64,000 bases of DNA from the NCBI GenBank assembly GCA_944989445.1, contig CALYLW010000017.1, positions 2,118,001 through 2,182,000 on the forward strand, in the 5' to 3' direction. The notes under the pieces are model-generated. The model saw only the letters and a list, made by a program, of their open reading frames with translations, was not told where the DNA came from and ran no database searches. Positions within the stretch are counted from its first letter, which is position 1. Every line of letters begins with the position of its first letter. This DNA comes from Ampullaceana balthica. Lineage: Eukaryota > Mollusca > Gastropoda > Lymnaeidae. A program made the position numbers and the translations under genes. Positions 34,477 to 44,126 of the stretch are shown piece after piece.

Positions 34477-37400
34477 ATGGATCACTACAAGGAATTCACT
34501 GCCATAGCTAAAGAGATCGGACTAAAAGGAAAAGAAATGAGAGATTTCATTGAAGAAAAAGTTGCTGAAGAAAAAGAAAATCAAAGAATGGCTGAAGAAA
34601 AAGAACAGCTAAGAAAAGCTGAAGAAAAAGAAAATCAAAGAATAGCTGAAGAAAAAGAACAGCTAAGAAAAGCTGAAGAAAAAGAAAATCAAAGAATAGC
34701 TGAAGAAAAAGAACAGCGAAGAAAAGCTGAAGAAAAAGAAAATCAAAGAGAGGCTGACGAAAAAGCAAGAATTGCTAATGAAGAAGAGAGGCAAAAACTC
34801 ATAAGTGAAAGAGAACTTGAAAAAATGAAACAAGACACCTTAAAATTACAAATTGAGCTAGGGAGTAGAGGCCACAATCCTGGTGATGAAACAAATAGAA
34901 GGTCAGCACCAAGGGATACTATCAAAGTAAGAAAATATGATAGCCAAAAAGAAAAAATGGATGTTTATCTGGATTATTTCGAATCCATAATGGCTATGAA
35001 AGGCTATAATGAAGAAGATTGGCCAGCACAACTCATGACTCAATTAACTGGAGAAGCATTTGAAGCTTATAACAGTATAGCCAAGGAAGACAAAAGCATA
35101 TATAAGAATGTCAAAAAGGCACTTCTATGTCATTTTGGAAAGTCAGAAAATGATTATAGAAGAGAATTTCATGAAATGAGAATCAAGATGGACAAAGATC
35201 CACAGATCATAGTACATGAAGCACAAGTCAAACTAACAAAATGGCTGGAACTGACAGCAATAGATACGAGCAATCCAAAGGCCATAATAGACATGGTGTT
35301 AATTGACAAGTTTTTAGAAAATGCAACACCAACCCTATTCACATATTTGACTGACAAGAAAGTTCGTACTCAAGCAGAGCTAACAAATGCATTACGAACA
35401 TTCAAAGACTCTCATCCGAATGTGGAAATGGATAAGAGACAAAACATATTTGCAGCAATACAAGTTAAAAGTCAAGAAAAAAGGCAAGGTATGAGAAACC
35501 AGAGTCTGCCAAACCAAGGCAACAGACAAACTATTTGTTGGTACTGTAACAAGCCAGGACATATGGCAAAGCAGTGTTACCACAATAAAGGACAACCAAA
35601 TAGGGTGTCACCTAATGGCAGCCCTATAAGAAAGAAAACAGAAGAAAGGTCAAGACAAGGTCATTTTGAAAGCAAAGGTAGAAGATCGTGGAGAGGCAGA
35701 TACAATCATGACTCCAGATACAGAAATCATGATCAGCCCTGGAGAAGGAATGACTACCAAGAGGGAGATAATAAAGGAAAAATGAAACAAGAAGAATCAC
35801 AATCTAGTAGTACTGTGGCCACTATCAAGGATCATGGCACACTGAAATGTTACCCAGTGCACATCAATGATCGAAAGTGTATGTGTCTTCGTGACACTGG
35901 ATGCACAACAATTGTAGTCCGTGATAAGATGGTGAAAGAAGAAGAGTATGATGGGAAAAAAGGCACACTGATAATGGCCGATGGCACAAAGAGAGAGTGT
36001 CCAACTGCAATTTTCACCATCAACTCACCCTGGTTTCATGGTAAAGTTAGAGCCAGAGTCTTACAAGACGCCATTTGTGATCTTATTATAGGGAACATTG
36101 AAGGTGTGCTGGACAATACTGATGAAGTATACAAGGCCTGGCATGATAACAACCATCAAGTATGTGCTACTGTACAAACAAGAGCCACTACAAAAAGAAA
36201 AGAGATCACAGACATTGAAGTTGATGAGAAACTTGAAATAGGAAGCCAACTGATGTCCAAACAAGAGTTCAAACAACTACAAGAAGAAGATAACACAATC
36301 AGGGAAATAAAAATGAAACTTATCAAAGACAATGAAACAGGCCACAACAAAAATTACAAGCTAGATAAAGGCATATTAATAAACATTGCACAGGAAGGTA
36401 CGTGCAAAAGAGTGGTTCTTCCCAAAAAGTTACAGGAAACCATTATCAAAATGACACATGACAGTCCTTTAGGTGGACATATGGGCGCCAAGAAAACAAT
36501 TACTACAATAGCAGAAAACTTTTACTGGCCTAAAATGGCAAGGCAGATAAAAGAATACATCAAGGCATGTACAGTGTGTCTACGACATAATCCCAAAGAT
36601 GGGAGGCACACAGCACCCATACAATCATCTGACAAGGCAAACTTCTTATTCGAGAAAATTGCCATAGACCTGATAGGACCATTCAAAAAGATGTCAAAGA
36701 AGAAACATATGTATGCTCTAACCATAGTGGACATAGCCACCAGATGGGGTGAAGCTATCCCACTGAAGCGAATAGATGCAGAAAATATATGCAACGCATT
36801 ACTCAATGTTTTTAGCAGATATGGTTTCCCTCAAACACTTCTGTCGGACAATGGCAGCCAATTCAAGGGTCAGATGACACAAGCTATTATGAAAATGTTA
36901 AACATTACACAAGTACACAGCACAGTGTACCATCCACAGTCAAATGGAGTGATTGAAAGACTAAACAAAACCATCAAGAATATGCTATTAAAGGTGACAG
37001 TGGACCATGAGGACAGATGGCATGAATATTTACCCTTAGTACTGTTTGCATACAACAGCAGCAAACATGAAAGCACTGGCTTTAGTCCTTTTGAGTTAAT
37101 GTTTGGCCAAAACCCTGCAAGTCCCTTAAAGAATTTCAAAGAAAGGCTTATAAGTAAACAAGATGCCATACAGGACAGATATCAGCTGATGTCAGACACT
37201 AGAGATAAAATACTGTACAGTATTGACGCAGCAAAGCAAAGACTAATCAAGCAAAGTACAAGACATAGAGAAATCAAAAATAGACACAGACATTTGAGAA
37301 CATTTGAGCCTGAACAACAAGTCCTAGTATGCTTACCAAACACAAAGAATGAAATCACATGGGAAGGTCCATACAAAATTGAAGAGAAACTTAGTGATGT

Positions 37401-38970
37401 CACATATAGTGTCAATATCAAAGGACATGTGAAAAAATTACATATTGACAAACTAAGAACATATGATGACAATAAAGAAGGAAAGCAAACTGTTAATGTC
37501 ATCATCAAGGTAAATGATGAAAATGACAATGCAATGAAAATGAACAGTCTTGACAGTGGAAAAATATCACCTGACATACCAGATAATATGAAACACAGAG
37601 TGATCAAAATTTTTCAAAAATACAAAGGTGTCATAACAAAAGAAACAGGCAACACAAAAACTGTGACTCACAAGATACAAGTTTTGGAACATGAACCCTT
37701 CAAGACCAAAGTATACCCTATTCCAATGGCACATAGAGACATAGTAAGGCAAGAAATTGACTACCTACTTAAAGAAAACAAAATAAGAAAAGCAGTTGAA
37801 GCTAACTATACCTCACCAACTGTCATAGTAAAAAAGAAGAATGGAAAGATTCGACTGTGCTGTGACTACAGACAGTTGAATAATATTACAAAATTGGACC
37901 ATGAACCTATTGGAGACCCAAGAGACATTATAGACATAATTGGTACTTCCAGAATATTCACTACATTTGACTTAAACAGAGGTTTTTGGCAGATTAACAT
38001 GGATCCTGATTCTATAAAATACACTGCATTCATAGCCATGGATGAGGTGTATGAATGGTTAGTAATGCCATTTGGACTGGTCAACAGTACGGCCACTTTT
38101 AGCAGATTTATGAAAGTGATGCTAAAAGGAATTCCAAATGTGGTACATTATGTCGACGATATATGCATCCACACTAAAGATTGGGAATCACATATCCATA
38201 CACTTGAAGCTGTACTGGATAGACTCAAGAAACATAATGTGACAATCTCACCAGAAAAGATCAACATTGGAAAGAAGTATATAGATTTTTTGGGATACAG
38301 AATAGGAGGTGGTGCAGTCACTCCTACTGCAGAAAATGAAAACAAGATATTCAATTTGTCAGTCCCAAAATCTAAAAAACAAGTGCAAGCCCTACTGGGA
38401 CTATGTAACTTTTACAGACCTTTTATTGCAAATTATGCAGAAATAGTTCATCCACTAACAGAAGTTACAAAAACCAAAGATATTAGAAAATTTCAATTTC
38501 CAGGAGATTGCCTCAACGCATTAGAGAACATTCAGGAGGCATTCAGGAGGAAACCCATCTTAGTTACACCTCAATGGGACAAACCTTTCATTGTTTCTAC
38601 CGATGCATCGTCCATTGCATTAGGAGCGTGCCTCATGCAAGAACATGATGGTATCCTACATCCTATACAGTATCTTAGCAGAAACTTGACCAAAACAGAG
38701 TGTAACTACAGCACCATAGAGAGAGAATGTCTAGCCATAGTGTGGGCTCTACAAAAACTTCAAAAATACCTTCTAGGTAGAACATTCACTCTTCTAACAG
38801 ACCACAAACCACTTGTGGCATTCAACAAGAAGAAGATCAGTAACGCCAAAGTGAATCGTTGGGCTATGCTATTAGCCGACTACAAATTTGACATTAAACC
38901 TGTGAAGGGAAAGGACAATGTGGTTGCAGACATATTAAGTAGAATGACAATAAATAAAGACACTCTGTGA
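34477..38970 (+). CDS. Gag-Pol polyprotein of a Gmr1-like Ty3/gypsy element (PR-IN-RT-RH order)
   Basis: 1497 residues, starting at the first ATG in good context (AAAACATGG); the frame is open slightly upstream without ATG. Residues 25-118 are a Glu/Lys/Gln-rich coiled coil with an 18-residue repeat. Then come a Gag region (about 150-330), a CCHC knuckle CWYCNKPGHMAKQC (about 354-367) and a retroviral-type aspartic protease with DTG (about 473). The integrase has an HHCC zinc module (about 661-701), D731, D791, E827 (a DD35E core) and a GPY/F module with WEGPYKI near 964. The reverse transcriptase has FDLNRGFWQI (D1165) and YVDD (1225-1228). RNase H has D1376, E1415 and D1442. Integrase thus precedes RT, opposite to most Ty3/gypsy elements. 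No internal stop or frameshift separates gag from pol, and all catalytic residues are present, so it may be functional. Confidence 0.95.
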   Translation: MDHYKEFTAIAKEIGLKGKEMRDFIEEKVAEEKENQRMAEEKEQLRKAEEKENQRIAEEKEQLRKAEEKENQRIAEEKEQRRKAEEKENQREADEKARIANEEERQKLISERELEKMKQDTLKLQIELGSRGHNPGDETNRRSAPRDTIKVRKYDSQKEKMDVYLDYFESIMAMKGYNEEDWPAQLMTQLTGEAFEAYNSIAKEDKSIYKNVKKALLCHFGKSENDYRREFHEMRIKMDKDPQIIVHEAQVKLTKWLELTAIDTSNPKAIIDMVLIDKFLENATPTLFTYLTDKKVRTQAELTNALRTFKDSHPNVEMDKRQNIFAAIQVKSQEKRQGMRNQSLPNQGNRQTICWYCNKPGHMAKQCYHNKGQPNRVSPNGSPIRKKTEERSRQGHFESKGRRSWRGRYNHDSRYRNHDQPWRRNDYQEGDNKGKMKQEESQSSSTVATIKDHGTLKCYPVHINDRKCMCLRDTGCTTIVVRDKMVKEEEYDGKKGTLIMADGTKRECPTAIFTINSPWFHGKVRARVLQDAICDLIIGNIEGVLDNTDEVYKAWHDNNHQVCATVQTRATTKRKEITDIEVDEKLEIGSQLMSKQEFKQLQEEDNTIREIKMKLIKDNETGHNKNYKLDKGILINIAQEGTCKRVVLPKKLQETIIKMTHDSPLGGHMGAKKTITTIAENFYWPKMARQIKEYIKACTVCLRHNPKDGRHTAPIQSSDKANFLFEKIAIDLIGPFKKMSKKKHMYALTIVDIATRWGEAIPLKRIDAENICNALLNVFSRYGFPQTLLSDNGSQFKGQMTQAIMKMLNITQVHSTVYHPQSNGVIERLNKTIKNMLLKVTVDHEDRWHEYLPLVLFAYNSSKHESTGFSPFELMFGQNPASPLKNFKERLISKQDAIQDRYQLMSDTRDKILYSIDAAKQRLIKQSTRHREIKNRHRHLRTFEPEQQVLVCLPNTKNEITWEGPYKIEEKLSDVTYSVNIKGHVKKLHIDKLRTYDDNKEGKQTVNVIIKVNDENDNAMKMNSLDSGKISPDIPDNMKHRVIKIFQKYKGVITKETGNTKTVTHKIQVLEHEPFKTKVYPIPMAHRDIVRQEIDYLLKENKIRKAVEANYTSPTVIVKKKNGKIRLCCDYRQLNNITKLDHEPIGDPRDIIDIIGTSRIFTTFDLNRGFWQINMDPDSIKYTAFIAMDEVYEWLVMPFGLVNSTATFSRFMKVMLKGIPNVVHYVDDICIHTKDWESHIHTLEAVLDRLKKHNVTISPEKINIGKKYIDFLGYRIGGGAVTPTAENENKIFNLSVPKSKKQVQALLGLCNFYRPFIANYAEIVHPLTEVTKTKDIRKFQFPGDCLNALENIQEAFRRKPILVTPQWDKPFIVSTDASSIALGACLMQEHDGILHPIQYLSRNLTKTECNYSTIERECLAIVWALQKLQKYLLGRTFTLLTDHKPLVAFNKKKISNAKVNRWAMLLADYKFDIKPVKGKDNVVADILSRMTINKDTL

Positions 38971-39462
38971 ACTCCTAACTGATAAAACCAGAGACTATTA
39001 AAAAGACATTCTGTGAATTACTAAATGATAAATAAGAGACTGTTTTAACATTAGTCTGTGAATTCCTAAAGGATACAAACAGAGACTGTAATTATATTAA
39101 TATTTTTCTTTGTTGAACAATGGACAAGGAACAGTGTTTGAATTCCATTGGATTATTAGTTAATTTTAATAATATTGAGTGTTTAAATGTTTTAATTACA
39201 CAAAATTACAGATGTGTTTAAAGGTCCATATTCATTTTTTCAGCACAGGTAGACGGTTGCAGTTCTACAGATTTTTTCTCATTATTTCTTATGTTTAGAC
39301 TGATGCAGTCCTACAGATTTTTTCTTATTGATTCTATATCCAGAAGTTGTATGTAAGAAAATGAATGTTCATTGATGATAAATATTTGAAATTTGAATAT
39401 AGATATAGATTGATTTGATTTTATGAAGACCAAAAATGTTGTATTTCATAAACATTTTTTTT
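38971..39462 (+). other. 3' untranslated part of the retrotransposon
   Basis: AT-rich and without an env-like frame. Two imperfect copies of TCTGTGAA...CTAA..GATAAA occur just after the stop codon, and CTACAGATTTTTTCT is repeated at about 39264 and 39312. Confidence 0.6.
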
Positions 39463-39478
39463 GAAGGATGGGGGTGAA
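39463..39478 (+). promoter_or_regulatory. Polypurine tract
   Basis: GAAGGATGGGGGTGAA lies immediately before the 3' LTR TG, the position of the plus-strand DNA primer in LTR retroelements. Confidence 0.75.
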
Positions 39479-40065
39479 TGTCACATCTGATTAACATAAT
39501 TTTGTGACGTAAGGTCACATGTATGGTGGACGCGGGAAGAAAGGAGCATTTCTATTGGTTGAAAGTGTTGGGCGAACAGTTGTGTGTAGACTTCCGACGA
39601 GGGAAGGTTGTATCGTGTATGCTTAAGATTTCCACGTCATATTACCTCAAATGATTCTTATGTGTACAATACAGTGGCGGATTTAGCTATAGGGCAGGGG
39701 GGGGCGGCTTGCCCCCCCCCGCGCCCCTGTTGGGTCTAAAATGACGCCCCCTAAGACGCCCTCGATGAACAATAAAAAGGTGTCACTAGAGCAGAAAAAA
39801 AGATGTCTAAACACAAAACTTCTAATCAACACCAAACTGTTTGTTAAATATCGTATTTCAAATGATGAAACTGTAATATCTGGTTTAAATCAATCACACA
39901 CATCTGAATTATGGACGACAATTGATAATTAAGTTAAGTCTGCACAATTATTTTCTTTAATTATTGATTCAACCATTGATATATCTAGAATTGATCAGAT
40001 GTCAGTTTCTTTAGGTTAATCTTTTTTAAAATCGGGACATGAGGAAAGATTTATAGGCTTTTATA

Positions 40066-40315
40066 CTTTGGTAAACAGCGGCTGGATAGCGAATAGGGCG
40101 CTCGCCTCACAAGCTGAGGGGCGTGGGATCTAGCCCACGTTAAAGCCACAATAAAAATGGAATGACTAACGCTAAGAAAGTCCTCCGCAGACCTGGAAGG
40201 GAGATGGGGCGCCCACCAAGGTCTACCAAGCACCGCCCCTAGTAGGTTCTAATGGAAACATTAGGACCCCTTACGATCACCATTTATGGGACTTAAAACA
40301 ACAAATAAATAAAAA
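40066..40315 (+). repeat. tRNA-derived SINE inside the hAT transposase
   Basis: Begins about GCGGCTGGATAGCGAATAGG, an A-box-like stretch, followed by CGCTCGCCTCACAAGC and a weak B box GTGGGATCTAGCC. It has an unrelated body and an A-rich tail AACAACAAATAAATAAAAAA. It separates two parts of the transposase that are normally adjacent. It is not a functional tRNA. Confidence 0.7.
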
Positions 40316-41879
40316 AAATGCTGCCGCATTTGCTGAGAAGATTTTAACGGAACTAAAAATGTGAAACATTGATTTCACACTCTGTCGAGGGCAGGCATAC
40401 TCTGGAATTAAGAGTGGCCTTCAAACTCAGATAAAGAAACTTTCAACCAATTGTTGAGCCTATGTTTTGAATTTAGTTACTATCGAAGCAATGCCTGTAA
40501 ACAGTGATGTACAGTTGTTTTTTTGGCACAGATTTAAGGTTATATGCATTTCTTACGTCTAGTTTACCACGTCTACATACTCTAAAAGAACACCAGAAAT
40601 CTCAGTATGAATCAACAGTAGATACACCGAAACGACTTTCTGATACTGATACAAGTTGTACAAGCCGTAAGCATGCAGTCCATGCAGTTGTTGGATCATT
40701 CTATGCTATTCTAGCCACATTTGATTCAGGGGAATCAACATAATATAAAGGAAGTGTCAGAGCAGAAGCTATGGGACTATCTGTTTTAATAACAAAATAT
40801 TCTTTTCTTTTTCTGATGCTATTTGTACAAAATTTATCTTCGTGTTATCAAACTACTTGCAACGCCTTTGCAAAACAATTGATCGATGTTGGAAGAAATA
40901 AGTTTGTTTGAAATGAGAAGCGATGAAGCTTTTGAAATTCTGAATGTAGATGTCAAATCATTTATTAACGAAATTTGTTCCAAACTAGATGTTAAAACAG
41001 AATTTACAGAAAAGAGAATTGCAAAAAAGAAAAGTATGGCAGGCGAACTTAGCAGAGATACAATGACTAATGACCCAACCAGTGGCGTCACTAGGGGGGG
41101 GCGGGGGGGGGGCGGACCGCCCCGGGTGACACCCATCAGGGGGTGACACCCGAGCCTAAAAATGTACTGTGTACGAAAACAAAAGATGACAAATTTTTAA
41201 TCTAGAAAGAAATAATTTAGAAATACAATGAAAAACGTTAAATGCCAAAATTCGTATTTTAAAAAAATATCAGTTAACTTGCAATAATAAAACAGTCCCA
41301 ACACACGAACAACCTTAAAACAAATTTGGAAAGAAAAGAAAAGAAATAGTCGCAGCTGAGAGATCTTTTAAAAAGGCTGGAATGAAAGAGGCAGTGTCTT
41401 CTGTTTTAAAAGATATAAAGCCATTTGGGCTGGGACACACCGACAGCATGAACGAATCCCACCTCACGACTCCCTCCACCACAGTGGGGTGGGGGGGAAT
41501 ACGATATTTATCACCCCCCCCCCAAAGAAAAAAAATCAAATGATAGGTTTTCTTTGTTGATGTTTTTCTTGAGGACAATTATGATTTCAATGTCTTTGAG
41601 TTAATATTTTTAATATATATATTTATTAAAGGCGTGAAAGCATAGATATGCATGTTTATATACAGGTAGTCCTCCGGTTACGACGGTCCCATCCCGACTT
41701 ACGCTGTTTAGTGCTTACGAACGCACCCCCGTAAAGAATAGTATTACGCGTTATTAAATAAAAAAAATTAAAAAATTCATGAGGTAACGAATTCTGTTCT
41801 CTATTTGAAATAACAAAAATTATTGAAAAATATGTATGATTATTATTTCAACCTACAACTTTCGTTTGCAAATTTTTCA

Positions 41880-43640
41880 AATGGCGAAGTTTTCAATCAA
41901 GTCAATAAAGCTGAGTAAGCTTACAAGTTCCTTTTCAATGCTCATTAGAGGGAGCATATTCAGCCTTTTTCGTCCCATGCAAATTCTGACTCATTATATA
42001 TTCTTTTCAACTTTTAAAAGGATCGCTCTCAGCTGCAGTTTGATGTCATCATTGAAAGATAGATGCGAAGTGCGATGTGTACATTTGTAAAGGACTGTGT
42101 GAAATATAGCTCATTCAAAAGCAGCAAAATTTTTAGCTCTGTGCAAGTTTTTTGAGTTTCGCTTTGTGCTAATTCGTTTTCCTTACCCTGAGCCTGGGGC
42201 AGGACAATAACTTTTTTAAGAGTTCTGAAAATTTGACTTATTCTGAAGGTAAGCAGTCTTCGAAATCAATCATGAACCTACATGTGGAAGAAAATCAGAA
42301 GCCCCGAGCCTAGTGCTCTTTATGGGTCTTCCCGGAATACCCCCTTAGCCATCTGGCCACCAAAGGGACGTAACAGCTGAGGACCCCCCCCTCCCAAAAA
42401 AAAAGCGGTCGCTTCTGAAGCAGACACCTGGGCATCCAGGACATACAGTCGAAGATTCCTCCCACTAAGTTGCCCTCATAAGGAGGTGGTGGAATTTCCT
42501 ACTACGACCCGCTACAACTTTGGCGCCATCCCGGCAAAGCACACGGGTCTCCATGGTTAGGACCGCCGCAGACCGGGGGATCATCAAAAACCTACATAGG
42601 GTGCAACCCCCACTGGAAGGTTTCCTCAGAGCTGGCGTCCAATGCGTTCTTCGTGGCACTTTTTGCTAATCCGTACTGGCGCTCCTGGCCCTAAACCGGC
42701 ACCGCTCGATGGCGTTGCTAGTAAATTGAGGGGGACGAAACGGTTGCTTCGGATTTACCCGACCCCTTCTTCGAAATCACTTGAATGTTCTTCCATTAAC
42801 TTGGCTGCTGCCCATCGGGTGGCGAAAGTGCTGAGCTCAGTTAGGTTTGTAAGAAAGCCAAATTTCTCATGGATGTATTTATATGCACCTAACCAATGTT
42901 GTAGGGCTTACGAAAGTTTGTCAATGATTACCAGAAATACCTCAATCTTGAATTTTTTTCTCCAGGAGAATACGGTTTTGTTGATGTCCCTTTATCAAAC
43001 TGACGCTTTCTTTTTTGTTTGATAGTATTGAAGATTGTTTACACTGTTTTTACCACGGACTTTTCCTTTCCTTTGTCTTCATAGGAATAAAATTAAGAAT
43101 GCTATTTTTTAAACAAACTCAATGAGAGACTTCCTTTCTAAAATTGTTTCCCAAATTTCAAGTAAAATAGCGACTTCAATTTGTTGTTCAATTTCCTTTA
43201 GAAATCCTTCTTCTTCAAGTCGGCAGTCACGTGGCTGATTTTCATTTGTTGCTAATTCTTCTAGTGCTGCGATATTCTCATGGTATGAGCTATTAACAGA
43301 CCTTACAGCATCATGTCAGGCTGAACATCTTGTGTAAGACAAGGCTTTGTTAGCATGTATCAATTTCATATGTTTTTGAAGTACCTGTCAACGATGAGTA
43401 GATGCAAAAAGTCGGGTATAAAGATTTTGCAGAAGACAAAAAAAATCTGACCGCAGTAGGACAACCTGCTGCTCTTTTCCCAACCAAATTAAAGGAATGA
43501 GCTGCTGCACGGCACATAATGAGCTACAATGCGCTTCTCACGAAGAATAGCCTGGTTTCCGTTATACTTCCTACTCATTTGCAGGATTGCGTATGACTCT
43601 CCAAGGCATGTTCAGGGATTCGTACAAACATAATGGCCTG
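41880..43640 (-). pseudogene. Remnants of a second ZMYM1-like hAT transposase
   Basis: On the minus strand, 43100-43350 reads a HDAVRSVNSSYHENIAALEE region, and 41880-42060 a C-terminal ERSF...KRLNMLPLMSIEKELV region followed by LLSFIDLIENFA. Both are typical of the ZMYM1-like hAT family and are in the right order for a minus-strand gene. Stops and the GC-rich block at 42290-42720 interrupt it. Confidence 0.7.
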
Positions 43641-43739
43641 CATCTTTATTATACACTATAATTCATAAAAAGTTTGGGGGCCCTTAAATTATTGGGGACT
43701 TTAGCCCGTTCAGCACCCCCCCTTTTTTTAATCCGCCAT

Positions 43740-44126
43740 AGGGGGGGCACGCATCTGTGACGATGTGGTACGAGGAGGGGGGTGTTTAAGAAATGTGGCG
43801 TCACATCAAAAACGCGAAACTTTAAATAAAAGTTCCACTTAAATATTTGATTGTTTACCATTTATTTAATTACATTTTCAATGACTTCACGCGTGTTACG
43901 ATATTACAGTGCAGACTTACCCTAAATACATATTTAAATGACAAAAAATAATTTGCAACATGGTCATTTTTATTGAGAAAATACGGCTTTGGGGAGGGGT
44001 GTCAAAGCTTTGTGACGTCATATCGTAAAAAGGGGTGGGGTCTAAGTTTTTGTGAGAAAGTATGACGCTGGGGGAGGGTGGGGTAAAAATCGGCAACCTC
44101 ACGTGACGTCATTTATGGACGGCCCC
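43740..44126. mobile_element. Harbinger-like MITE, third copy, left end truncated
   Basis: Matches the 419-2655 family through TGACGATG, GTGGCGTCAC, TTTAAATAAAAGTTCCACTT, TTACGATATTACA and the right terminus ATTTATGGACGGCCCC (ends 44126). About the first 40 bp are missing. This copy lacks internal insertions, so it shows what an undisturbed centre looks like. Confidence 0.75.

Noticed and set aside
34547..34768. Minus-strand frame rich in Phe and Leu
   Set aside because: Shadow of the coiled-coil repeat in the retrotransposon gag region.
38971..39478. Envelope-like frame downstream of pol
   Set aside because: The 500 bp between the pol stop and the 3' LTR holds no open frame of useful length.
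42290..42720. Host gene fragment inside the nested hAT element
   Set aside because: GC-rich, but the frames are broken and no family is recognised; left as unidentified inserted DNA.
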